64,000 bases of DNA from Brasilonema angustatum HA4187-MV1. Lineage in GTDB: Bacteria > Cyanobacteriota > Cyanobacteriia > Cyanobacteriales > Nostocaceae. This document shows positions 20,199 to 31,100 of the stretch, in pieces. Under the pieces are notes generated by a model that worked only from the letters and a program-made list of their open reading frames with translations, made no database searches and was not told where the DNA came from. The first letter of the stretch is position 1, and every line of letters begins with the position of its first letter. Both the position numbers and the translations under genes were made by a program. The stretch lies in contig JAHHGV010000018.1 of NCBI GenBank assembly GCA_019359695.1, positions 62,001-126,000 on the forward strand. The letters run 5' to 3'.

Positions 20199-20345
20199 TT
20201 ATGCCATGCCTACTGCAAAATTTTTACCAAAATACGACAGATTTCCATGTGCAAATGACATATTATCTAACATCAAGATATCTCCTCTTTGTCCCAAAAT
20301 AGCAACCACTGTCTGTTGATATATCTCCCGCGTTCTGATGTCAAT
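20199..20345 (-). pseudogene. C-terminal fragment of a TauD/SyrP-like dioxygenase
   Basis: One frame reads REIYQQTVVAIL, then GQRGDILMLDNMSFAHG, then GKNFAVGMA and a stop at 20199. This is the conserved end of TauD/TfdA-type Fe(II)/2-oxoglutarate oxygenases, including the second iron His in AHG. SyrP-type members beta-hydroxylate carrier-bound Asp in NRPS pathways. Only about 48 codons remain; the HxD motif and all upstream domain are missing and there is no start. It is joined directly to a docking-domain relic, so it looks like the right edge of a deletion. Confidence 0.75.
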
Positions 20346-20441
20346 GTTCCTTTAGCCGCGTTAGAGCGGAACCATTGTCTATGCTCCAAAGCCTGACGTC
20401 TAAGTTGTTAAGATAGGACAAAAACTCTTTGTGCTTTTCAT
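20333..20441 (-). pseudogene. Decayed TubC-type docking domain (start of a lost NRPS gene)
   Basis: The ATG at 20441 overlaps the stop of the upstream PKS (ATGA), as in a coupled gene pair. After a frame slip the text reads KEFLSYLNNLDVRLW and NGSAL, then after another slip NAAKGTLTSE. These line up with FLSYLDELDIKLW, NGSA and NAPKGTLTPD at the start of the functional NRPS at 20141. At least two frameshifts make it non-coding. It is the left edge of what appears to be a deletion fused to the TauD-like tail. Confidence 0.75.
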
Positions 20442-23400
20442 AGCTCTATCTCCTCTCGCTCACCCACAAAATCACTAATTGTTATCTGTCGTTTTTGTGT
20501 TGTTAAAAGAATCTTATCTACTAAAGCAGATATGCCAGCTACTGTAGGTTCTTCAAACAGGTTATTTAAGGAAAGTTCCACTTGAAGGACTTCACGAACC
20601 CGAGAAATAACTTGAGTGGCTAGTAATGAATGTCCCCCTAGTTCAAAAAAGTTATCATAGATACCCACTTTCTCAATACCAAGTAATTGTTGCCAGATTT
20701 CGCCAATAGTTTGCTCAAGTTCATTGTGAGGAGCAACATAAGCATTACTAAGTTCAGGTCGTGAGTGTTTATCTTGGGATCTATTAACTTTTTCTAAGTT
20801 TTCAAAAGAAATTTTTGAAAAGGAATTATTTAGCTTAATCCTAGTCCTTAAATCTTCAGTTGATACTGTAAATCGGGGAGATGAACTATCCAGAATACGC
20901 AGAAAAACCTCAACACCTTCTGAAGGAAGTAATGCATTCTGGAGGTATTCTTCTTCAAGAATATTATAGTTTATTTTGGCAGCATTTTTTACTGCCTCGA
21001 CTGACATTCCAACTTTTTGCCAATCATCCCAATCAATACTAACTGTAAAAGTTCTATTTTGACAAGTGTTGTAATAACAGAAAACATCAAGGAATTCGTT
21101 AGCAGCAACATAGCTAACCTCACCAAATTTTGTTTTATACAGTGCAACACCTATAGATGAACAAAGAACTAAAAAATCTAATTCAACGTGTTCTAATAGC
21201 TTAGCGAGTACCAATGTACCCCTCACTTTTGGTGCTAGAACACTCTCTGTCATTTCTTTTGTTCTTCTTTGAATAACACCTGCATAATCAACAACCGCAG
21301 CAGTATGGATAACACCATTTATTGAACCAAACTGCTGTTGAACCTTGGCGATCGCTGCTTGCATTTGTTCAAAGTTAGCTACATCGGCGCTGATTACTAA
21401 AACCTCCGCTCCAAACTGTTCGAGTTTTTGAATTTTCTGAATTTTACGACTGATATCATTGTCTTGACCGTAATTAGTAAGCCATTCGGCCCACTCATCT
21501 GGTGCCGGAAAAGCTGAACGACCTAACAGAATTAATTTGGCTTTTACAGTCTTCGCCAGATGTTCTGCTAGCACAAATCCAACGCCTCCAAGACCACCTG
21601 TAATCAAATAAACTCCCTGTTCCCTTAACCTGAGATTTGTTTCACTGGGCTTATTCAATTGGACTGGTTCAAAGGTTTGTACCCAACGGTGAAGACCACG
21701 GTAGGCAATAAACAGGTCGGAGGATTTTGCTTGTAGTTCGTTGAGTAGCTGGTCTATAAGCTTGCGTTTGCTTCTAGTTCCTGATTTGGGAAGGACAACA
21801 TCAATGCTGCGACAGCTAATTGAGGAGTATTCTTCCGGAATGATCTTAATTGCTCCCAACATGGTCGCTTTCTCCGGGCACAGTTCCTCTTCTGTAGTTA
21901 CTGGCTGTACATTATTTGAAATAACAGTCAGTTGAATCTCATCCATAACATTGTGTTTCCCAAGTGCCTGCGCTAGAAAGATAAGACTGTGCAGCCCTAA
22001 ATCTTGAGCTTTGTCAACCCCTTCAAGCCTTGATACTGTTTGGCTGTTCTTTGTGACACTCCACAAATGAACAATTGTGTTTGGGAACTGTCTTTGCGCT
22101 AAAATTTCTTTGACTAAAGTACTGTAGTTATCAGGTTGTTGAGGGTTCAGAGTATATGCGCGATCGCTCTGCTGAGTAAACTCTGCTCCAACTTTAACAA
22201 TAATAACATCACAGTCATCCCGTTCCAATCGTTCTACAATTAGGGAACCCAAACCGTAATCATCAACAAACACTAGCCACGATGATTTCCTTTCTACCAA
22301 CTCTTCATTTGCAAGAGACACTGGTGGTATAGATGCTTTCCAAGAAGGTAAGTAAAACCAGTCAGCGACATTTGGTTTTTTGCCCAGTGATACCTGAGAT
22401 TCACGGTTATGATCTAACTGTTTTTGAGGTTCAATCCAATAACGCTGACGCTCAAAGGGATATGTCGGTAAGGGAACGCGAAGATGTTTCTGCTGGCTAT
22501 AAAATCCAGACCAATCCACTTTGACGCCAAAAAGCCAAAGCTTGCCTAATGTAGTAAGCAAAAACTCTACATCTGATTGACGGTCTTGTGGATGACGTAA
22601 CGAAGTTAGCACAACTTGCTTTGCTGTCTTAGCTGAATGCTGTGTAGCTAACGTACTTAACGTTCTTCCAGGGCCAACCTCTAGCAGTATTTGTTCGGGT
22701 TCTTTCAACAACTGTTGCAGTCCTTCGGAAAAGCGTATACAAGAGCGCAAATGCTTTGCCCAATAACTTGGATCTGTTGCCTGTGACGCTGTAATCCAGG
22801 TGCCAGTGACATTGGACAAGTAAGGAATTTGTGGGGGATTGAGAGTTACTTTTTTGACTATGAGGGTAAAGGGTTCCAAAATTGGATCCATCATCTGGGA
22901 ATGGAATGCATGGGAGGTATGCAGCCGTCGGCAGTTTACACCTTTTTCTGCAAGCTGGTTCTGCAATGCCTCCACATCATCCGTGAGACCTGAAACCACA
23001 CAAAGGGATGGTCCATTAACGGCAGCAATTTGTAGAGACTTTGTCTGCAATATCTCTGCATTTAGGAGAGCTTGCACCTCTTTTTCTGGAAGATGAATAG
23101 CAAGCATTGCCCCTGTTGGCAATTGTTGCATGAGTTGCCCTCGTGAAGCTACTAGGGCTAAGGCATCTTCTAAAGATAAGACACCAGCTAGAGTTGCTGC
23201 TACATATTCACCGATACTATGACCAATCATTGCTTTTGGACGCACGCCCCAAGACATCCACAGTTGAGCTAGGGAGTAGGCGATCGCAAACAAAGCTGGC
23301 TGTGCAATAGCTGTCTGTTTAAGTTGTTCTACTGCTTCTTGTGTTAATTCCTCTTGAGGATACAATGCAGATTGCAGGTCAAATCCTAAATGAGGTTTGA

Positions 23401-25120
23401 GGATTTGCGAACATAGATCGATGTGCTCGCGAAATGTCGGTTCAGTTTGGTAGAGTTCGCGCCCCATATTCACATACTGAGAACCCTGCCCTGAAAACAT
23501 AAACACCACAGACCGCTCTTTGAGTTCCTGAAAGCTTGTAAAAACTCGTTGCGGATCAACTAACTCCAATGCGTTTCCAGCTTCATTAAGCTCTTGGCAA
23601 ACTAAAATCCGTCGGTGCTCGAAAGCTTTACGACCAACAGCAAGCGTGTAAGCTACATCAGCAATGTCAAGATCGGGATGCTGTTTTAAGTACGCAGCTA
23701 AGTTTGCAGTCATTTCATCCAGCGCCGAACTGGTTTTAGCAGACAGCGATACTAGTTGCCAAGGTCTGGAATGTAAAGACGCTATATCTTGCGTCTGGTT
23801 AACAGGTGCTTCTTCTAAGACAATATGGGCATTAGTACCCCCAATGCCAAAGGAACTGACCCCAGCACGGCAGGGTGTTCCGTCTGTTGTCCATTCGGAC
23901 AGCGTCTTATTGACGTAAAATGGACTATTGGCAAAATCAATATTGGGTGATGGTTTTTCAAAGTTCAGACTAGGAGGCAGCAACTTGTGTTTCAGGGCTA
24001 AGGTAGTCTTAATTAGACCCGCCACTCCAGCGGCTGCATCAAGATGTCCAATATTTGTTTTTACGGAACCAATAGCACAGAAGCCTTTCTTCTGAGTACT
24101 GGTTTGAAAAGCTTGGGTCAGTGCTGCAATTTCAATCGGATCTCCAAGAGTTGTTCCGGTTCCGTGCGCTTCTATATATGAAATGTCCTCAGCCTCAACT
24201 CCTGCTATTGCTAGAGCCTCTGAAATCACTGCCGCCTGACCGGACTCACTTGGAGCCGTGTAGCCCACTTTCAACGAACCGTCGTTATTAATAGCAGAGC
24301 CTCTGATAACTGCATGAATATAGTCACCATCTGCCAAAGCATCCTCTAACCTCTTCAGCACAACAATGCCGACACCACTGCCATCAACAGTTCCCTGAGC
24401 ATGAGCATCAAAAGCTCGGCAGTGTCCGTCAGGAGAGGCAATACCGCCGTTTTGGTAAAAATAACCTTCTTTTTGTGGAGTATAAATGGAAACACCACCT
24501 GCTAGTGCCATATCACATTGATAATTTAGCAAGCTTTGGCATGCCAAATGAACAGTCACCAACGAAGTAGAACAGGCAGTATTAACGTTAATACTGGGCC
24601 CTGTCAAGTTTAATTTATAAGAAACCCGTGTAGGCACATAATCTTTATCATTGCCAATTGAAACTTGTAAATTGCCTGCTGATTCGATCAGGTCACGGTT
24701 TGACATTAAGTTTGTTGCCAGGTAAATATTCAAACCAGCGCCAGCGTAAACACCAATTCGACCATCGTATGCTTGAGAGTCATAACCAGCATTTTCAAGA
24801 GCTTCCCAAGCACACTCTAAAAAGAGGCGGTGCTGGGGGTCCATCAATTCAGCTTCCTTGGGTGTAAAGCCAAAGAAGAGAGCGTCAAACATTTCAATGT
24901 CTTCCAACACACCTTTGGCTTTAACATAGTTAGGGGAATTGAGTAAAGTCGGGTCTACACCTGAAGCAATGAGTTCTTCATCCGTGAAGAATGTAATTGA
25001 CTCTACACCGTTGACTAAATTTTGCCAAAATTTATCAACGCTGTTAGCTCCTGGAAAACGACCAGTCATGCCAATTATAGCTATAGGTTCTAAAGAATCT
25101 TGAGCTTCCCAATTATACAT
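20438..25120 (-). CDS. Type I polyketide synthase KS-AT-KR-ACP
   Basis: Adds one malonate unit to the residue delivered by the 25113-33314 protein and reduces the beta-keto group. The KS is at about residues 10-430 (TACSTSL, Cys near 182). The AT at 530-870 has GHSIGEY (Ser near 634) and SHAFHS (near 738), a malonyl-type pair. The KR has LITGGLGGVG near 1175, an SS pair and the catalytic Tyr in SYVAANEF near 1337. The ACP has GGHSLLATQ near 1497. No DH, ER or MT is present, so the product should be a beta-hydroxy acid; attached to an aminoacyl chain this gives a statine-like gamma-amino-beta-hydroxy unit. The start overlaps the end of the upstream gene by 8 bp. KR stereotype motifs are ambiguous (VVD rather than LDD). 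Confidence 0.96.
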   Translation of the reverse strand: MYNWEAQDSLEPIAIIGMTGRFPGANSVDKFWQNLVNGVESITFFTDEELIASGVDPTLLNSPNYVKAKGVLEDIEMFDALFFGFTPKEAELMDPQHRLFLECAWEALENAGYDSQAYDGRIGVYAGAGLNIYLATNLMSNRDLIESAGNLQVSIGNDKDYVPTRVSYKLNLTGPSINVNTACSTSLVTVHLACQSLLNYQCDMALAGGVSIYTPQKEGYFYQNGGIASPDGHCRAFDAHAQGTVDGSGVGIVVLKRLEDALADGDYIHAVIRGSAINNDGSLKVGYTAPSESGQAAVISEALAIAGVEAEDISYIEAHGTGTTLGDPIEIAALTQAFQTSTQKKGFCAIGSVKTNIGHLDAAAGVAGLIKTTLALKHKLLPPSLNFEKPSPNIDFANSPFYVNKTLSEWTTDGTPCRAGVSSFGIGGTNAHIVLEEAPVNQTQDIASLHSRPWQLVSLSAKTSSALDEMTANLAAYLKQHPDLDIADVAYTLAVGRKAFEHRRILVCQELNEAGNALELVDPQRVFTSFQELKERSVVFMFSGQGSQYVNMGRELYQTEPTFREHIDLCSQILKPHLGFDLQSALYPQEELTQEAVEQLKQTAIAQPALFAIAYSLAQLWMSWGVRPKAMIGHSIGEYVAATLAGVLSLEDALALVASRGQLMQQLPTGAMLAIHLPEKEVQALLNAEILQTKSLQIAAVNGPSLCVVSGLTDDVEALQNQLAEKGVNCRRLHTSHAFHSQMMDPILEPFTLIVKKVTLNPPQIPYLSNVTGTWITASQATDPSYWAKHLRSCIRFSEGLQQLLKEPEQILLEVGPGRTLSTLATQHSAKTAKQVVLTSLRHPQDRQSDVEFLLTTLGKLWLFGVKVDWSGFYSQQKHLRVPLPTYPFERQRYWIEPQKQLDHNRESQVSLGKKPNVADWFYLPSWKASIPPVSLANEELVERKSSWLVFVDDYGLGSLIVERLERDDCDVIIVKVGAEFTQQSDRAYTLNPQQPDNYSTLVKEILAQRQFPNTIVHLWSVTKNSQTVSRLEGVDKAQDLGLHSLIFLAQALGKHNVMDEIQLTVISNNVQPVTTEEELCPEKATMLGAIKIIPEEYSSISCRSIDVVLPKSGTRSKRKLIDQLLNELQAKSSDLFIAYRGLHRWVQTFEPVQLNKPSETNLRLREQGVYLITGGLGGVGFVLAEHLAKTVKAKLILLGRSAFPAPDEWAEWLTNYGQDNDISRKIQKIQKLEQFGAEVLVISADVANFEQMQAAIAKVQQQFGSINGVIHTAAVVDYAGVIQRRTKEMTESVLAPKVRGTLVLAKLLEHVELDFLVLCSSIGVALYKTKFGEVSYVAANEFLDVFCYYNTCQNRTFTVSIDWDDWQKVGMSVEAVKNAAKINYNILEEEYLQNALLPSEGVEVFLRILDSSSPRFTVSTEDLRTRIKLNNSFSKISFENLEKVNRSQDKHSRPELSNAYVAPHNELEQTIGEIWQQLLGIEKVGIYDNFFELGGHSLLATQVISRVREVLQVELSLNNLFEEPTVAGISALVDKILLTTQKRQITISDFVGEREEIEL

Positions 25121-28100
25121 TTGCTTTCCTCTTCTGCTTCATGAGTTGCTTTTGTCTTTTGATAGCCTCTTTTTGCTTTTTGGCTAACTCATCACTTGGG
25201 GCAAGAGTAGTTTGTTCTACATTATTTTCTTGGCTTAAATATTTAGCCAAATTACTTATAGTTGGATACTTAAACAAGTCAGTGACTGAAATATTGCTAT
25301 TAAAGATTTCTCTAACTTTGTTTCCTACTTGAATTATCAGGAGTGAATGACCACCAATATCAAAAAAGTTGTCGTAGATGCCTACTTGTTTTCGCCCGAG
25401 AACTTCCATCCAAAGTTTAGCTAATATTTCCTCTGTAGGAGTACTAGGTGCAACGAAGCCTTCTAACAAATCACTTGTAGATAAATCTGGTACTGGTAGT
25501 GCTTTGCGGTCTACTTTGCCGTTGGGTGTCAACGGTAAGGTGTCTAAAGTGACAAAGGCAGAAGGCACCATATATTCTGGTAGCTTTGAAAAGAGAAATT
25601 CACGTAGTTGGTTGGTGGTGAGTAATTCATCCTCACTGACTATATATGCTACTAGACGTTTGTTACCCGTCAGATCTTCTGTGGCAATGACTACCGCTTG
25701 TTGGATTTGGGGATGGGTGTTGAGGACGGATTCGATTTCTCCAAGTTCGATGCGAAAGCCGCGAATCTTTACCTGATTATCGACTCGATCAAGGAATTCA
25801 ATGTTACCGTCACTACCGTAACGAGCTAAATCCCCTGTTTTGTAAAGGCGTTCGGATTTGTGATCACACAAGGGATTTGGGATAAATTTTTCGCTAGTTA
25901 GTTCTGGGCGGTTCAGGTAGCCTCTGGCTAACCCATCACCTCCAATGTACAATTCTCCGGGTACGCCTATGGGTACTGCTTGGAGCTGTTTGTCTAGGAT
26001 ATAAACTTGGGTGTTGGCGATGGGGCGACCGATGGGGACTAGCTGACGATTTTCTTGGATCTGACATTGCCAAAAAGTCACATCAATCGCTGCTTCTGTT
26101 GGTCCATAAAGATTGTGAAGTTCACATTCAAGGTGCTCAAAGAAACGTTCAGTAAGTTCAAACGGTAGTGCTTCTCCACTACAAATAACTCGCTTCAAGC
26201 AACTGCAATTTCCACAGTTGGGTTCAAGCAGAAAAACTTGAAGCATGGATGGTACAAAATGTATTGTCGTAATTTGCTGAGTAAAAATGAGGTTGACTAA
26301 ATAAGTACTATCTTTATGTCCTTCTGGTTTAGCGATTACAATCCTCGCTCCAGTTAGTAACGGCCAGAAAAACTCCCACACTGAAACATCAAAGCTGAAA
26401 GGAGTTTTTTGCAAAACGCGATCGCTACTCGTTAATTGATAAGCCTCTTGCATCCACAGTAAACGATTGCAAATTCCCTGGTGGGTATTCATTGCTCCCT
26501 TGGGTAGTCCAGTAGAACCAGAAGTGTAGATGACATAAGCCAAATTATCCGAACATACCCCAACATCAAGGTTCTCCTTTTGATGTTGCTCAGTTTCCAC
26601 CAAATCAGTATCCAAACAAACCACGCGTGCTTGATTTTGTGGCAAATACTCCAGCAATGACCTGTGAGTAAGCAACACCTCAACACTAGAATCCTCTAAC
26701 ATATAACTCAACCGTTCTTGAGGATAACTAGGGTCAAGAGGTACATAAGCACCACCAGCCTTAAGTATCCCCAACAGTCCTACCACCATCTCAATCGAAC
26801 GTTCTACACAAATCCCCACCAATACTTCTGGTCCGACACCGAGGGTTTGCAGGTGATGTGCTAATTGGTTGGCTGTTTGATTTAATTGCTGGTAGGTCAA
26901 CTGCTGATTCTCAAACACCACTGCCACTGCATAGGGTGTTTTCTCTACCTGTTGCTCAAACAACTGGTGAATACACTTGTCCTGGAGATAATCTGCTTGA
27001 GTGTTGTTCCACTCCACAAGTAACTGATGTTGCTCAGATTCACTTAGCAGAGGCAATTCAAAAAGGCGTTGTTCGGGATGAGAGATAATCCCCTCTACCA
27101 AGGTTTGGAAATGCCCTAGTATCCGGCTAATTGTGGCAGCGTCAAATAAGTCTGTGTTGTAATCACAATTCAACACCAGCTCATCTCCCATTTCAATCAC
27201 ATAAAAGCTGATGTCGAATCCAGTAAAAGCGATCGGTGGAGAGAAAATTTCTGTCTCCAGTCCAAACATTTTTGGCACGGCTACAGGTCGGTCTAAATTA
27301 AATATGGTTGCAATCAGAGGAGAGTGGCTTGCGTCTCGACCTAATTTTAGTTGTTTAAGGAACCAAGCGAAAGGATAATCTTGATTTTCGTAAGCTTCTA
27401 ACAAGACACCCTTCATTTTGCCAAGATATTCGGAAAATGCCAAATTTTCAACAATACAACTTCTGATAGGTAGTAGGTGAGAACAGTACCCAACAAGCTT
27501 TTCACTACTTGCAGAAGACCGCCCAGCAGAAGAAATACCTACTACAATATCCTCTTGGTTTGTCAATCGGTGAAGAAAAGCCGTATATGCAGAAAGGAGA
27601 GTCATAAACGGGGTGCAACCCTTTTTGCTGCTGAATTGTTTCACTTCACGATAAAGGCTTGCATTCAGCCGCAGCGTTTGCCTATTACCTCTATAGGTTT
27701 TTATTGGAGGACGAGGATGATCTATTGGCAGGTTTAAAACAGGAGTTGAACTAGCAAATTTTTCCAACCAGTAGGATTCATGGGCTGCCATTTCCTCGGT
27801 TTGACTTTGCTGTTCCTGCCAATCAATGTATTCCCTAAATTGCATCGGTGGCTTAAGTTGACAAACTTCACCTTGACACTCTTGTGAATACAATGCACCT
27901 AATTCTTGCAGGATAACGTTTATTGACCAGCCATCGACGACAATGTGATGAGCTGTCATAACCAATAGATGTAACTGTTCTTCTAATTTAAGAACGTAAC
28001 AACGGAACAAAGGTGCTTGAGTCAGATCAAAAGGTTTTAGGCTTTCTTGTTTAAACCACTCAACGACTTTAGACTCACGCTCACAACTATCAACATTTGA

Positions 28101-31100
28101 GAAGTTAATGCAAGGAATATCAACTTTCAAGGATGGCAATATCTGCTGAAAATCTCCTTGGCTATCGATAGTCGTTCGCAAACCCTCGTGACGCTCTACA
28201 ACTTTCTGTACTGCTTTATGTAGTACTGTTAAATTCAACGAACCCCGTAATTGCAGATTTATAGAGACGTTATAGGCGCTCGATGCTTCTTCTGAAATTT
28301 GCGCTAAAACCCAGAGTTGTTTTTGTGCTTCTGTTAAGGGGACTGTAAGTACAGCATCAGACTTTACTACTTCATCAGAATCAGAGATTGTGGTCAATGA
28401 TGTGAATATTTTCGGATTTACAGGTTCTACGATACCCCCAGAAGGCATTGTAGTCGTTTGTGGCAAAATAGCAGCTTCAGAAGTAGAACTTTTAGCTAAG
28501 AATGAATTTGTCGAATTGCTTTTCGATCCATTCAAGTTGGGTGAACGTTCGGGTAGAAAACCTTCTGCTTGCATTTGGGCTACGCTTTCTTTCACAGCCT
28601 GAATCACATACTGAATATCGGCAGTTGTATGCGCTGTGGACAGAAAACAAGTGCGTCCTTCCCAAACGTAGACACCTTTCTCAATTAAGTGGTAGAAAAA
28701 CAGATCCAAGTTCTTCTTAAAGCTAAAGCGGAACAGTGAGCCAAAATAAACCACTTGAATAGGTACATGCTCTTGTTGAAAGAAGGTATTGAGTGTTTGG
28801 GCTAACTGTGCTGTGCGTTGATTTAATTGCTCTTGAAGACCCGATCCCTGATTTTTAAGATGTTTAAGTACCGCTCTTGCGGTCGCCAAAGCCAGAGAAT
28901 ATTTGTTAAAAGTACCTGCAAAAAATGTCCTTTCTGCTTCAGGATACGAATCGTCACCGTAATTCCACTGACCACCATCGATTGCATTCATCAAGGTAGC
29001 CTTACCAGCTACTGCTGCAAACGGCAGACCACCACCAGAAATTTTACCGTAAGTTGCCAAGTCTGCTTTTACACCAAAGTATTTTTGCGCACCACCCGGA
29101 TGAATGCGAAAGCCAGTAATTATTTCATCAAAAATCAAGACTGTGCCTGCTTTTGCGGTCACTTGCCTCAAGTGCTGTAAAAACTCTTTGGGTTGTAAAT
29201 CGGGTCGCCGACTTTGTACGGGTTCAACCAAAACCGCAGCTAATTCATGAGCATGAGCTTCGATATACTCTAATGCACCAGGATCGCCATAATCGAGTAC
29301 CACAACATCTTCAACCATGTGTGGCGATATACCGGGAGCAAACGGTACAGAAACCTGCTCGTCATCAGATGCTTGTGCTCTAGCTAAAACTCCATCAAAA
29401 TGCCCATGATAAGAACCTGAGAATAGGACAATCTTTGTGCGTCCTGTCGCTGTTCGTGCTAAACGCAGTGATGTCATTACGGCTTCTGTACCTGACTGAC
29501 AAAAGGTGACGCGTTCTGTACCCGTCAGTTCGCACAACAACTCTGCCACTTCCCCCGCTAGACTGGATTGGGGACCTAGTTGTATACCAAGTTTTATCTG
29601 CTCCTGTAAAGCTTCTATGACAAAGGGCGGATTGTGACCAAATAGATGCACGCCAAAGCCCATTGTGATGTCTACATACTCGTTACCATCCACATCCCAA
29701 AACCTAGAACCAACAGAGCGATCGCAAACAATAGGGTAAACCATTTCCTTGATCGAAGGACGGAATCCCGCCGCAGCTCTGCTGTCAGCTAGAACATGGT
29801 GATAAGATTGCTTTGCTTGTTTTGACCCTTGCGTGCGCTTGGTATAGCGTGCAATCAATGCCTCTAAGTGTTGCTGTTGTTTAGAATTTAGCCCTTCCGC
29901 TCCTTCTGCGGTAATTCTTTGCAAACTTAAAGGTTCTTGAGTTCCTGTTCCTTTAACCAAATTGTTTGCTGGACTTGCTGGCTTTGAGGTTTTGATCAAT
30001 CCTACTTGTGACTCATCTGTTGATGAGACAACATGATTGTTTTGTAATAACTGCAATTGTTGAGATATGACTTGAGACGTGAGTTGTAGTTGCTGAGCCA
30101 TAATTCGCTCAAGTCCTGTTTCAACTACTGATGTTTTATTTACTAACCCGTTCTCACGCACAGATGTAGACTTCTCAGCCACAGTTGGAAGCGCAGGTTG
30201 TGGGAGTTGGGGTAATGTACCAATTGCAATTGCAGGTTCTGAAGCTTCTTCCTGGATAGTTTGGTTGGGTTGATTTTGAGCGATAATTTCAGGCTCTGTT
30301 AATTTTTCCTCGATCGCAACTTCGGGTTGATTTTGCTCTATGTAACTTGCAAGACTGTCAATATTTGTTAGCTCTTCAAACATCTGGCGAATAGTCACCT
30401 TAATTCCAAAGGTGTTTTCAATAGTTCTGACAGCTTCAATCAGAACTATTGAATCTGCACCCATTTCCAAAAAAGGTTCATAAACATTAATTTCCGACAA
30501 GTCTGTTTGGAGTAAACCAGCTACAAGAGTACTTAATTGTGATATTATTTTCTCTTTATATATCGTTTTTTGAACAGTATTAAGCTGTGGTTTCACTAGT
30601 TGTGTATCTGAATTTTTCAAATCCATAGAATTGTTGTTTTTCTCTTCGTCCGAGTCGAACCAATAACTTTTACGCTGAAAAGGATAAGTGGGCAAAGAGA
30701 TTTTTTGTCGTTGGTAGTCATGGTCATATCCCACCCAATTGACTTCTACTCCTTGAGTGTCTAATATCCCCAAGCTTTTCAATAAAACCTGCCAGTCATC
30801 TTGCCCATACTGTAATGAAGGTAGCCAAGTACTTTTTACGTTCGGCAAGCATCGCTTACCCATAGCTGATAAACTAGGGCGAGGACCAATTTCGAGAAAT
30901 ACTTTATCACCTTGCTCTGCTATGGTGTTGATTCCTGCCGCAAATTGCACTGGTTCTCTCAGGTGGCGACGCCAATAACTTGCATCTGGAATTTCTCCTG
31001 GCTGGAAAATTTCACCTGTCAGATTAGAAATTAAAGGAATTTGTGGGGCTTGAAAGTTTACTGTTGCTGCCTTAGACTCAAATTCATCAAGAATTGGCTC

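Noticed and set aside
20202-20438. Short plus-strand reading frame over the gap upstream of the NRPS
   Set aside because: It is the opposite strand of docking-domain and TauD relics and of the NRPS start, with no domain of its own.
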